Shown here piece after piece: positions 1 to 5,616 of a stretch of 9,334 bases of DNA. Both the position numbers and the translations under genes were made by a program. The notes beneath the pieces are model-generated. The model saw nothing but the letters and a program-made list of their open reading frames with translations. It did no database searches and was not told the origin of the DNA. The first letter of the stretch is position 1; the number at the start of each line of letters is the position of its first letter. Source of the stretch: an uncultured Flavobacteriales bacterium (GTDB lineage: Bacteria; Bacteroidota; Bacteroidia; Flavobacteriales; UBA1820); NCBI GenBank assembly GCA_938023515.1, contig CALJDR010000058.1:1-9334 (forward strand), read 5' to 3'.

Positions 1-49
1 ATCTACACAAGGAGTATCGTCGGCAGCGTCAGATGTGTATAAGAGACAG
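1..49 (+). other. Illumina Nextera (Tn5) adapter contamination
   Basis: This is not genomic DNA. Bases 1-8 (ATCTACAC) are the end of the P5 flow-cell primer, 9-16 (AAGGAGTA) match a standard 8-base i5 index, 17-30 (TCGTCGGCAGCGTC) are the Nextera read-1 overhang, and 31-49 (AGATGTGTATAAGAGACAG) are the 19-bp Tn5 mosaic end. The junction to real sequence is at base 50. Translated, it gives the familiar artefact peptides MCIRDR on + and SYTHLTLPT on -, the latter fused to the end of the metY reading frame. Confidence 0.98.
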
Positions 50-1223
50 GGGTGGTGGAGGCCGGGTGGATGATAAGGGATTTAGCATCTCCCACATTGG
101 CCAAGTGGCTGATCAGATCGAGCGAGTCGATCACCCCGGCTGCTTTTTTTGCATCCCCTTTTACCCGGAAGGAGAGCACCGCTCCGAACCCGTTGTGCAG
201 GTATTTTTTTGCCAGCGCATGGTGCGGATTGTCTTTCAGCCCCGGGTAGTTCACGCTTTCCACCACCGGGTGCGCCTGGAGCCATTGGGCGAGTTCCAGC
301 GCATTGTCCACACTCCGCTGTACCCGCAGGGACAGGGTTTCCAGCCCGATGAGCAGTTGGAACGAATTGAACGGGCTGATGCACGGCCCCAGGTCACGCA
401 GGCCTTCCGCCCGGGTGCGCAGTGCGAAGGCGATATTGCCGAACGGGCTTCCCGCGCCGAACGTTTCCCAAAAATTCAGCCCGTGGTAGCTTTCCGTCGG
501 TTCGCTCAGGGCCGGGTACTTGCCGTTGCCCCAGTCGAAATTGCCGCCGTCTACCACGACGCCTCCCAGCGAGGTGCCGTGCCCGCCTATCCACTTGGTG
601 GCCGAGTGCGTCACCACGTTCACACCCCATTCGATCGGGCGGCACAGGTATCCTCCGGCGCCGAACGTATTGTCCGTCACCACGGCGATACCGTGTTTGC
701 GGGCCAGCTCCACGATCGGTTCGAAATCCGGCACGTTGAATTCCGGGTTGCCGATGGTTTCCAGGTAGATGGCCTTCGTATTGGCATCTATCAGCGGGGC
801 GATGGCATTCACATCATCTCCTTGGGCGAAACGTACTTCGATGCCCAAACGTTTGAAGGCGACTTTGAATTGATTGTGTGTCCCGCCATAGATGTACGAG
901 GTGCTCACAATGTTGTCCCCCACGGCAGCCAGGTTGCTTACAGCCAGGAATTGTGCGGCCAGACCCGAAGCGGCGGCTACGGCAGCTGTCCCGCCTTCCA
1001 GGGTGGCGATGCGTTCTTCGAATACGGCTGTAGTGGGGTTGGTCAGGCGGGTGTAGATGTTCCCGAATTTTTTCAGGGCGAAACGGTCGGCCCCGTCTTC
1101 GGCATTGTCGAACACATATGAAGTCGTCTGGTAGATAGGGACGGCCCTGGAGTTGGTCACGGGGTCTACCGCCTGTCCGGCGTGTACCTGAAGGGTGTCG
1201 AAGTGGTAATTCTTTTTACTCAT
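50..1223 (-). CDS. metY: O-acetylhomoserine sulfhydrylase MetY, 3'-truncated by the contig end
   Basis: This PLP enzyme condenses O-acetylhomoserine with sulfide to give homocysteine (direct sulfhydrylation, methionine biosynthesis, cytoplasmic). It belongs to the Cys/Met metabolism PLP family. Visible family marks are the YTR substrate/PLP motif near residues 57-59, the TNPT segment at 61-64, SGLAA at 86-90, VTDNTF with the PLP-ring Asp184, and SATKWIGGHG with the Schiff-base Lys210. The ATG at 1223 begins MSKKNYHFDTLQVHAG, a normal family start. There are 391 genuine codons, ending in HPASTT; base 50 fits the first base of the expected next His codon. Roughly 40 C-terminal residues are missing compared with the usual length of about 430. 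The 15 residues that an ORF finder would add (beginning PVSYTHL) are adapter. The gene is expressed leftwards behind an attenuator-like leader. MetY is favoured over MetB or MetZ by length and by the long VVVDGG-to-LNFWE region. Confidence 0.93.
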
Positions 1224-1286
1224 GGTCTTTTTTGTCTTTTTAAAGTTTATGGATTTATATTTTCAGATTTCTGTTTTACGGGATAC

Positions 1287-1315
1287 AAAAAGCCCGGCCT
1301 TTGGGGGCCGGGCTT
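1287..1315 (-). terminator. Intrinsic terminator in the metY leader (attenuator)
   Basis: On the minus strand, AAGCCCGGCC (1315-1306) and GGCCGGGCTT (1299-1290) form a perfect 10-bp GC-rich stem with a 6-nt loop, followed by a run of five T (1291-1287, overlapping the last two stem bases). It lies about 64 nt before the metY start and after a short leader ORF, so it would stop transcription before metY rather than end a gene. Read rightwards there is no T-run, which supports the minus orientation. The six bases GGCCGG inside the leader ORF (1371-1366) can pair with CCGGCC of the terminator's 5' arm (1311-1306), offering an antiterminator. Confidence 0.8.
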
Positions 1316-1344
1316 CGAATATTGTGAAGTGCTGTGGAATTCAG

Positions 1345-1398
1345 TTACGACAATAGACGGCATATCCGGCCGGAGGCTGGGCGCATGCACATCATCAT
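1345..1398 (-). CDS. Met/Cys-rich leader peptide of metY
   Basis: This 17-codon ORF reads MMMCMRPASGRICRLLS and lies between a promoter-like site (1469-1498) and the leader terminator (1287-1315). Four of the first five codons are Met and the other is Cys; a second Cys is at position 13. Met and Cys are the end product and a sulfur source of the pathway served by metY, as expected of a translation-coupled attenuator where ribosome stalling controls folding downstream. No Shine-Dalgarno is evident, which is common in Bacteroidota; any of the three leading ATGs could be used. The GGC CGG codons (1371-1366) hold the bases that can compete for the terminator stem. CATATCC (1433-1427) can also pair with GGATATG (1367-1361), a possible alternative fold. 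Function is inferred from composition and position only. Confidence 0.65.
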   Translation of the reverse strand: MMMCMRPASGRICRLLS

Positions 1399-1468
1399 CT
1401 GCACGGATGCGGCAGAGTGGAGGACGGGATATGGGGTCTTTATTTTCATTTGTCTTATTGTCCGGGGG

Positions 1469-1498
1469 CAAATATATGCACAAAAAATCGGGCAGAAA
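1469..1498 (-). promoter_or_regulatory. Probable metY leader promoter
   Basis: On the minus strand, TATATTTG (1476-1469) matches the Bacteroidota -7 consensus TAnnTTTG exactly. TTTC (1498-1495), 18 nt upstream, is a near match to the -33 TTTG. Transcription from here would start about 65 nt before the leader peptide ATG. Confidence 0.55.
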
Positions 1499-1531
1499 TG
1501 TTAGAGGATGTGAAATTTTTGTAAAATTTTT

Positions 1532-1546
1532 TGGAAAGTTTTTCCA
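1532..1546. promoter_or_regulatory. Small dyad between divergent promoters
   Basis: TGGAAA-GTT-TTTCCA is a perfect 6-bp dyad in AT-rich DNA between the leftward metY promoter and the rightward promoter of the DUF4377 gene. It could be an operator, but it is short and no regulator is encoded here. The rest of 1224-1650 holds the metY leader elements and the two promoters listed separately. Confidence 0.2.
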
Positions 1547-1592
1547 GATCGGTAAAGACATGGCGTAAAACCTACATTTTTCAGGTTTTTCT

Positions 1593-1622
1593 TTTGCGCC
1601 GAAAAAAATATTTTTATATTTG
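1593..1622 (+). promoter_or_regulatory. Promoter of the DUF4377 lipoprotein gene
   Basis: TTTG at 1593-1596 and TATATTTG at 1615-1622, separated by 18 nt, match the Bacteroidota -33/-7 consensus exactly. The gene start at 1652 is about 30 nt downstream, giving a short untranslated leader. Confidence 0.7.
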
Positions 1623-1651
1623 ATTGATTGTAAGCCCAAAGAACGATTGCT

Positions 1652-2026
1652 ATGAGAGAAAAAATAACGGTTTTAGCCTTTTTTACGCTGTTAGGCGTAC
1701 TTTTTGCCTGTGCCGGGGCCAAAGGGGACATCCGGACATGGACGATTGCCTCCGAAACGAGGAGTTGTACCGGCGTAGGCCCTCAGACCTGTCTGCTGGT
1801 GAAAGAAGAAGGCGCTCCCGATTGGACATACCTTTACGACCGGATCGATGGTTTCGATTATCAGAAGGGGTACGAATATGTGGTCAAAGTGCGGGTAGAA
1901 GAAGTAGAGAATCCGCCGATGGATGCTTCCTCTAAGTCTTATTCCCTGGTAAAGGTCGTCGATAAACAAAAGAAGGATTCCGAAGGCTTGCCTGTGGAAA
2001 GGATGCAGCAGGTGGACCTTCCTTAA
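1652..2026 (+). CDS. DUF4377 domain lipoprotein
   Basis: This is a small exported protein of unknown function, 124 residues. The N-terminus is a signal sequence (MREK, then a hydrophobic run to residue 19) ending in LFAC, so Cys20 is a plausible lipidation site, although Phe at -2 is not a textbook lipobox. The mature part matches DUF4377 as I know it: GPQTCLLVKE (43-52), a Trp near 58, IDGFDYQKGYEY (65-76) and PPMDASS (88-94), followed by a YSLVKVV strand. Cys39 and Cys47 could form a disulfide in the periplasm. The start at 1652 is preferred to the overlapping frame at 1624 because of the signal sequence and promoter spacing. It is transcribed alone, divergent from metY. DUF4377 domains often occur in HslJ/META-like envelope proteins; no specific role can be assigned. 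Confidence 0.82.
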   Translation: MREKITVLAFFTLLGVLFACAGAKGDIRTWTIASETRSCTGVGPQTCLLVKEEGAPDWTYLYDRIDGFDYQKGYEYVVKVRVEEVENPPMDASSKSYSLVKVVDKQKKDSEGLPVERMQQVDLP

Positions 2027-2078
2027 AGATTTTCTTTCCGGGAGCCCCCTCGATAGGCCCATAGATAATAATGATAGG

Positions 2079-2104
2079 CTTTCGGGCAAAAAATCCCGGG
2101 AAAG
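2079..2104 (+). terminator. Weak stem-loop after the DUF4377 gene
   Basis: CTTTCGGG (2079-2086) can pair with CCCG and AAAG (2095-2098 and 2101-2104) with a GG bulge, about 55 nt after the stop codon. There is no T-run directly after it, so it may be an RNA 3'-end structure or nothing. A short direct repeat GATAGGC (2052-2058, 2073-2079) lies beside it. I see no convincing promoter between here and the gene at 2166. Confidence 0.25.
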
Positions 2105-2165
2105 TCGTTAATTTTACAATATCCCGTTGGGAATAAATAAAGCAACCCTAAAAACTTAAAATATC

Positions 2166-2465
2166 ATGGAAGATTACGAATTGATCGACAACACCGAAAA
2201 GAAGCAATACGAATTTCACATCGGCAATTTAATCCCCAAGATCGAATACATCAAGACCAAGAACGGTGAGATCTACCTCACCCATACCGAAGTGCCCATG
2301 CAACTGGAAGGCAAAGGCGTCGGCGCGCAGCTGGTCAAGGAAGCGCTGGAAGATATAGAGGATAAAGGACTCGTCCTGGTGCCTCAGTGCCCGTTCGTAG
2401 CGGGGTACATCGCCCGGCATCCGGAATGGATGCGCATCGTGATGAAAGGGATCAATATCAGATAA
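2166..2465 (+). CDS. Small GNAT-like acetyltransferase, YjdJ type
   Basis: This 99-residue protein belongs to the minimal GCN5-related N-acetyltransferase family typified by E. coli YjdJ (Acetyltransf_CG). It has the acetyl-CoA loop LEGKGVGAQLV at about 47-57, where GKGVGA is the pyrophosphate-binding turn. It also has the family signature CPFVAGYIARHPEW at 75-88. Upstream strands (EFHIG, IEYIK, GEIYLTHTEVP) match the short beta sheet of the family. The substrate is unknown; such proteins are predicted to acetylate small molecules or protein amines in the cytoplasm. The next gene, 31 nt downstream, encodes a YjdI-like Fe-S protein, the same partner as in E. coli, so the two probably form an operon and may work together. 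The start is the only reasonable ATG. Confidence 0.85.
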   Translation: MEDYELIDNTEKKQYEFHIGNLIPKIEYIKTKNGEIYLTHTEVPMQLEGKGVGAQLVKEALEDIEDKGLVLVPQCPFVAGYIARHPEWMRIVMKGINIR

Positions 2466-2496
2466 GGATCAATCTATTAAAATTTATACTTATACT

Positions 2497-2715
2497 ATGG
2501 GAACCAAAAAAGAATATTCCAACGGCGAGCTGACCATCATCTGGCAGCCTGGCCTTTGCCAGCATGCCGGTGTATGTGTCCGGATGCTGCCGAAAGTGTA
2601 CAATCCCGCCGACAGGCCGTGGATCAAGATCGAGAATGCGACTACCGAGCAGCTGATCGAACAGGTCGGCAAATGCCCGTCCGGGGCACTGAGCTATCGG
2701 TTGGAAAAGAAATAA
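2497..2715 (+). CDS. Small divergent [4Fe-4S] protein, YjdI/Fer4_19 type
   Basis: This 72-residue protein belongs to the divergent mono-cluster Fe-S family found in E. coli YjdI. Visible ligand candidates are Cys21, His23 and Cys27 in GLCQHAGVC, and Cys60 in VGKCPSGAL near the C-terminus. The spacing CxHxxxC...CP is characteristic and differs from classical ferredoxin (CxxCxxC) and from CDGSH proteins. The segment VYNPADRPWIKIENATTEQL in between is also typical. It likely binds one Fe-S cluster in the cytoplasm; its redox or sensory role is unknown. It follows the GNAT gene by 31 nt and is followed directly by a strong terminator, so it is the last gene of a two-gene unit. Confidence 0.85.
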   Translation: MGTKKEYSNGELTIIWQPGLCQHAGVCVRMLPKVYNPADRPWIKIENATTEQLIEQVGKCPSGALSYRLEKK

Positions 2716-2738
2716 ATAGTAGCTGTTGTATATCTTTG

Positions 2739-2776
2739 AAAGGTCCACAGACTTTGTGTCTGTGGACCTTTATTTT
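2739..2776 (+). terminator. Rho-independent terminator of the GNAT/Fe-S pair
   Basis: AAAGGTCCACAGAC (2739-2752) and GTCTGTGGACCTTT (2758-2771) form a perfect 14-bp stem with a 5-nt loop. ATTTT follows directly, 24 nt after the Fe-S gene stop codon. Confidence 0.85.
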
Positions 2777-2806
2777 GCACAGGGATGAACGCCGGCAAAG
2801 AGTTTT

Positions 2807-2838
2807 TTTGCATAATTCCTCTAAAATTCGTAATATAG
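2807..2838 (+). promoter_or_regulatory. Possible promoter of the KamA-family gene
   Basis: TTTG (2807-2810), at the end of a T-run, is followed after 20 nt by TAATATAG (2831-2838), which matches four of six defined -7 positions. If used, the 5' untranslated region would be about 140 nt. It contains only small hairpins, such as CCCG/CGGG at 2925-2938 and TGAGG/CCTCA at 2943-2963. I recognise no riboswitch there. Confidence 0.3.
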
Positions 2839-2982
2839 CGACAATGGCGGCATTTTCTCTTCCTGATTTTTGAAAAAAATCCGCTTTCCGAAAAATCGCT
2901 CCCTATAGTGTGCCGGCAGATATTCCCGTTTCTTCGGGCTTGTGAGGTAGGCGAGGGGCCTCAAACTTTTAAATAAAGACCT

Positions 2983-5085
2983 ATGAAACAGAGAAAGATA
3001 CTTTCGTTCACGCTGTCCCAGCTCCGGTTGCTGTACCGCCAGGATTTGCCCGGCCTCGAAACGATGGCCGCCAAAAGTCCGGATGCCGAAGATTTTAAAA
3101 GGCGCCTGAAAAAATCGTTTGCCCGGATCGTTTCCGGGGACGACCAGGCCGGGCAGCAGATACGCCTGCTGATCGAATACGACGGACAGGATATCCATGA
3201 ATTGTCTACCGGGCAGGATATGCCGGTACAAACCCTGACGCTGTTGTGGCAGTTCCTTACCGGCACCCTGGAGGACGGCGAAATGCCGACAGACCTATTC
3301 ATCGACCTGTACCACCTTTTTATAAGGCTCGAAGACCCGGCGATTCCCCGGCCTTCCCTGTCGTTCGTGAAGAATCGGACACGCCGCTGGCCTTCGGGAC
3401 AGGACCGGGAAGTGAAGGATATCCGTACCGAGAATAAAGAGCGGATGCTCCATTTGCTGATACAGAAGATAGAGAACCGCAAGTCCAAAACTTCCTCGCG
3501 TTTTCATTTCGAAGAAGGCATGGATTATGCGGAAAAATACCGGCTCGTCGGAAAATGGTGGGGCGACTTCCGTTTCCACCTTTCGATGGCGATCAAAAGC
3601 CCGACAGAACTGAACCGGTTTCTGGGCAATACGCTTTCCCCGGAGACGATGTATATGCTGCTCCGGGCCCGGAAAAAAGGGATGCCGTTCTTTGCCACCC
3701 CGTACTATCTTTCGCTGCTCAATGTCAGCGGGCAGGGATATAACGACGATGCGATCCGCAGCTATATCCTTTATTCGCCCCGTCTGGTGGAAACATATGG
3801 GCATATCCGCGCCTGGGAAAAGGAGGACGTGGTCGAAGCCGGCAAACCCAACGCTGCAGGCTGGCTGTTGCCGGACGGTCACAATATTCACCGACGTTAT
3901 CCGGAAGTGGCCATCCTTATCCCCGATACGATGGGGCGGGCCTGCGGCGGGCTCTGCGCCTCCTGTCAGCGGATGTACGATTTCCAGAGCGAGCGCCTGA
4001 ATTTCGAATTCGAATCCCTGCGCCCGAAAGAGAGTTGGGACCATAAGCTGCGCCGTTTGATGACCTATTTCGAAGAGGATACCCAGTTGCGCGATATCCT
4101 TATCACCGGAGGAGATGCGCTGATGAGCCAAAACAAGACCCTGCGCAATATGTTGGATGCGGTCTACCGAATGGCCGCCCGCAAGCGGCGGGCGAACCTC
4201 AAACGGGCGGACGGAGAGAAATACGCGGAACTGCAGCGCGTGCGGCTGGGGTCGCGGCTGTTGGCCTATTTGCCGATGCGCATCGACGACGAATTGGTCG
4301 AAATCCTGCGGGAGTTCAAAGAAAAGGCTTCGGCGGTAGGAGTAAAGCAGTTCATCGTGCAGACCCATTTCCAGACGCCCCTGGAAGTCACCCCGGAAGC
4401 CCGCGAAGCGATCCGGAAGATACTTTCTGCCGGCTGGCTGATCACCAATCAGTTGGTGTTTACCGTGGCGGCCTCCCGGCGGGGGCATACGGCCCGGCTG
4501 CGGGAAGTGCTCAATACGCTCGGAGTAATCAGCTACTATACGTTCTCGGTGAAGGGTTTCGACGAAAATTATGCCGTTTTCACCCCGAACAGCCGTTCCC
4601 TGCAGGAACAGCACGAGGAAAAGATTTATGGGCAACTCGATCCGCTGCAGGCGGAAGAGTTGGGTGCCCTGCTTGAATCCGGAGGGGATACGGCCGGGCA
4701 TATCCGGGAGTTTCTCCATAAATACCATCTGCCTTTCCTGGCCACCGACCGCAGCGTGCTCAACCTGCCGGCTATCGGCAAGAGCATGACGTTCTGCCTG
4801 GTGGGAATTACCGCCGAGGGAAAGCGTATCCTGCAGTTCGACCACGACGGTACGCGCCGCCACAGCCCGATCATTGACCGGATGGGGCAGATCTATATCG
4901 TGGAAAATAAATCGCTGGCCGCCTACCTGCGCCAGTTGGGAAAGATGGGCGAAGACCCGGAGGATTACGCTACGATCTGGGATTATACCCGGGGGGAGAC
5001 GGAGCCTCGTTTCAGTCTGTACGAATATCCCGATTTTCCTTTCCGTATGACGGAAAAAATGAGTAATTTGGATAGTACGCTGTAA
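2983..5085 (+). CDS. KamA-family radical SAM aminomutase, long form; possible glutamate 2,3-aminomutase
   Basis: This 700-residue protein is a lysine 2,3-aminomutase-family enzyme with a roughly 280-residue N-terminal extension of unknown function. The catalytic part has Cys321, Cys325 and Cys328 (CxxxCxxC, [4Fe-4S]/SAM). It has Arg330, aligned with the carboxylate-binding Arg134 of Clostridium lysine aminomutase, ITGGDAL at 374-380, RLGSR at 421-425 and LPMRI near 430. NLPAIGK at 594-600 puts Lys600 in place of the PLP lysine of the PGGGGK motif. At the two positions that bind the substrate side-chain amine (Asp293, Asp330 in lysine aminomutase) I align Lys524 (in YYTFSVK) and Asn594. The same Lys/Asn pair is, to my recollection, reported for glutamate 2,3-aminomutase. 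So a family 2,3-aminomutase is well supported, beta-glutamate formation is an inference, and lysine as substrate looks unlikely. A basic insert of about 20 residues (398-418) precedes RLGSR. It stands alone with its own 5' region. Confidence 0.85.
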   Translation: MKQRKILSFTLSQLRLLYRQDLPGLETMAAKSPDAEDFKRRLKKSFARIVSGDDQAGQQIRLLIEYDGQDIHELSTGQDMPVQTLTLLWQFLTGTLEDGEMPTDLFIDLYHLFIRLEDPAIPRPSLSFVKNRTRRWPSGQDREVKDIRTENKERMLHLLIQKIENRKSKTSSRFHFEEGMDYAEKYRLVGKWWGDFRFHLSMAIKSPTELNRFLGNTLSPETMYMLLRARKKGMPFFATPYYLSLLNVSGQGYNDDAIRSYILYSPRLVETYGHIRAWEKEDVVEAGKPNAAGWLLPDGHNIHRRYPEVAILIPDTMGRACGGLCASCQRMYDFQSERLNFEFESLRPKESWDHKLRRLMTYFEEDTQLRDILITGGDALMSQNKTLRNMLDAVYRMAARKRRANLKRADGEKYAELQRVRLGSRLLAYLPMRIDDELVEILREFKEKASAVGVKQFIVQTHFQTPLEVTPEAREAIRKILSAGWLITNQLVFTVAASRRGHTARLREVLNTLGVISYYTFSVKGFDENYAVFTPNSRSLQEQHEEKIYGQLDPLQAEELGALLESGGDTAGHIREFLHKYHLPFLATDRSVLNLPAIGKSMTFCLVGITAEGKRILQFDHDGTRRHSPIIDRMGQIYIVENKSLAAYLRQLGKMGEDPEDYATIWDYTRGETEPRFSLYEYPDFPFRMTEKMSNLDSTL

Positions 5086-5102
5086 GCAGGCGAATTTTAG
5101 GG

Positions 5103-5294
5103 GTCGAATGGGCCGGAGGCATTGTAGCCGGCCCGGTCGTTTTCAATATTGCCTGGTACGAGCAGAAGGCGGAGATCGTACTCGGCGGTACGCCGTTCAA
5201 CCTGAAAGAAGGCAATTGCTTATCATGCCAGCCGGGGTGAAACATCCCCTGCAGGGGACGGTTTAAAATGTTCCTTACTATGATCAAGGGCTGA
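5103..5294 (+). pseudogene. Decayed cupin-domain gene
   Basis: This is a remnant of a small cupin protein, a beta-barrel metal-binding fold of about 110 residues in Bacteroidales. Frame 5103 reads VEWAGGIVAGPVVF, then AEIVLGGTPFNLKEGN (the usual cupin strand-turn), and ends at TGA 5238-5240. One frame over, from 5222, it continues IMPAGVKHPLQG, the cupin motif-2 region with its His. Back in the first frame, from 5259, it ends RFKMFLTMIKG and TGA 5292-5294, a normal cupin C-terminus. So at least two frame changes are needed. About 35 residues between the N-terminal segment and AEIVLGG, including the motif-1 histidines, also seem lost. No intact ORF remains. It lies 17 nt after the KamA-family stop and may once have been co-transcribed. 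The cupin call rests on motif recognition; the exact lesions need a homologue alignment. Confidence 0.65.
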
Positions 5295-5337
5295 TTCTAT
5301 CGGTAAAACGCTGCAAAAACAGTAAGGACTGCGATTG

Positions 5338-5367
5338 AATGTCCCGGGGTATTCATCCCGGGACATT
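5338..5367 (+). terminator. 11-bp stem-loop, probable terminator after kamA/cupin remnant
   Basis: AATGTCCCGGG (5338-5348) and CCCGGGACATT (5357-5367) form a perfect 11-bp stem with an 8-nt loop. It lacks a clear T-run on either side, so termination strength is uncertain. It separates the KamA transcript from the AT-rich invertible region and sits in the path of the leftward promoter at 5418-5448. Confidence 0.5.
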
Positions 5368-5417
5368 ATATGTTATAAGATAATCGTGTGTGTATTTTGA
5401 TAATTATTTTTATGAAA

Positions 5418-5448
5418 AAAACGTACGATTTTTTTCCCGTCAATCAAA
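5418..5448 (-). promoter_or_regulatory. Switchable promoter, currently pointing left (OFF for the operon)
   Basis: On the minus strand, TTTG (5448-5445), a 19-nt spacer (5444-5426) and TACGTTTT (5425-5418) match the Bacteroidota promoter, with one mismatch in the -7. The -7 lies in the left repeat arm. If the segment flipped, the same TTTG would face the right arm, where TACGTTTG (5543-5550) matches TAnnTTTG exactly with the same 19-nt spacer. The promoter would then start transcription about 115 nt before the operon's first ATG. Confidence 0.6.
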
Positions 5449-5512
5449 TGTTTATTCAAAAATTTTTAATCTGTCTTCTGAGGGTGTTTTAACTGTATTA
5501 TTTTGTTAATGT

Positions 5513-5542
5513 TTTGATTAGATATAAATTGTGTTATAATCG
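5513..5542 (+). promoter_or_regulatory. Weak rightward promoter-like site in the present orientation
   Basis: TTTG (5513-5516), 18 nt, then TATAATCG (5535-5542). The -7 matches only four of six defined positions, although TATAAT resembles a classical -10. If active, it would give some rightward transcription in the present orientation. Confidence 0.25.
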
Positions 5543-5616
5543 TACGTTTGTTTCGTAATAAATAATACAAACAAAGAACATCTTACAATAAAATCTAAAT
5601 ATTTTTTTATTGATAA

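Larger units (their letters stand above)
5410..5558. repeat. Candidate invertible promoter segment flanked by Mpi-type inverted repeats
   Basis: Left arm 5410-5430 and right arm 5538-5558 are inverted copies matching at 19 of 21 positions. The inner 12 bp (AAACGTACGATT at 5419-5430; AATCGTACGTTT at 5538-5549) are perfect. The arm matches 9 of 10 positions of ARACGTWCGT, the core I recall for the class of Bacteroides fragilis inverted repeats acted on by the serine invertase Mpi. The 107 bp in between hold a -33 TTTG whose -7 lies in whichever repeat arm it faces. Inversion would therefore move the promoter from pointing left to pointing right, into the TonB receptor operon. No invertase gene is in the window. 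The remaining AT-rich stretch 5368-5671 holds the promoter candidates listed separately and no gene. Confidence 0.7.

Noticed and set aside
31..49. Tn5 mosaic end as a sign of a natural transposon
   Set aside because: It is joined to P5 primer and index bases, so it comes from library preparation and not from a mobile element in the genome.
33..1121. A 362-codon + strand ORF opposite metY, beginning MCIRDR
   Set aside because: It starts inside the adapter and is the complement of metY; its composition is that of a GC-rich shadow frame.
1224..1470. A SAM-type riboswitch upstream of metY
   Set aside because: I looked for one because this gene class often has them, but saw no conserved SAM riboswitch core; the leader ORF plus terminator explains the region better.
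1247..1639. A 130-codon minus-strand ORF in the metY leader region
   Set aside because: It runs through promoters, the leader peptide and the terminator, is AT-rich in half its length and has no family features.
3295..4863. A 522-codon minus-strand ORF opposite the KamA-family gene
   Set aside because: The + strand frame has clear radical-SAM motifs; the minus frame shows no family features and is explained by the GC-rich codon pattern of the sense gene.
5012..5287. A 91-codon minus-strand ORF over the end of the KamA gene and cupin remnant
   Set aside because: The + strand carries matching cupin fragments in order; the minus frame has no recognisable motif.
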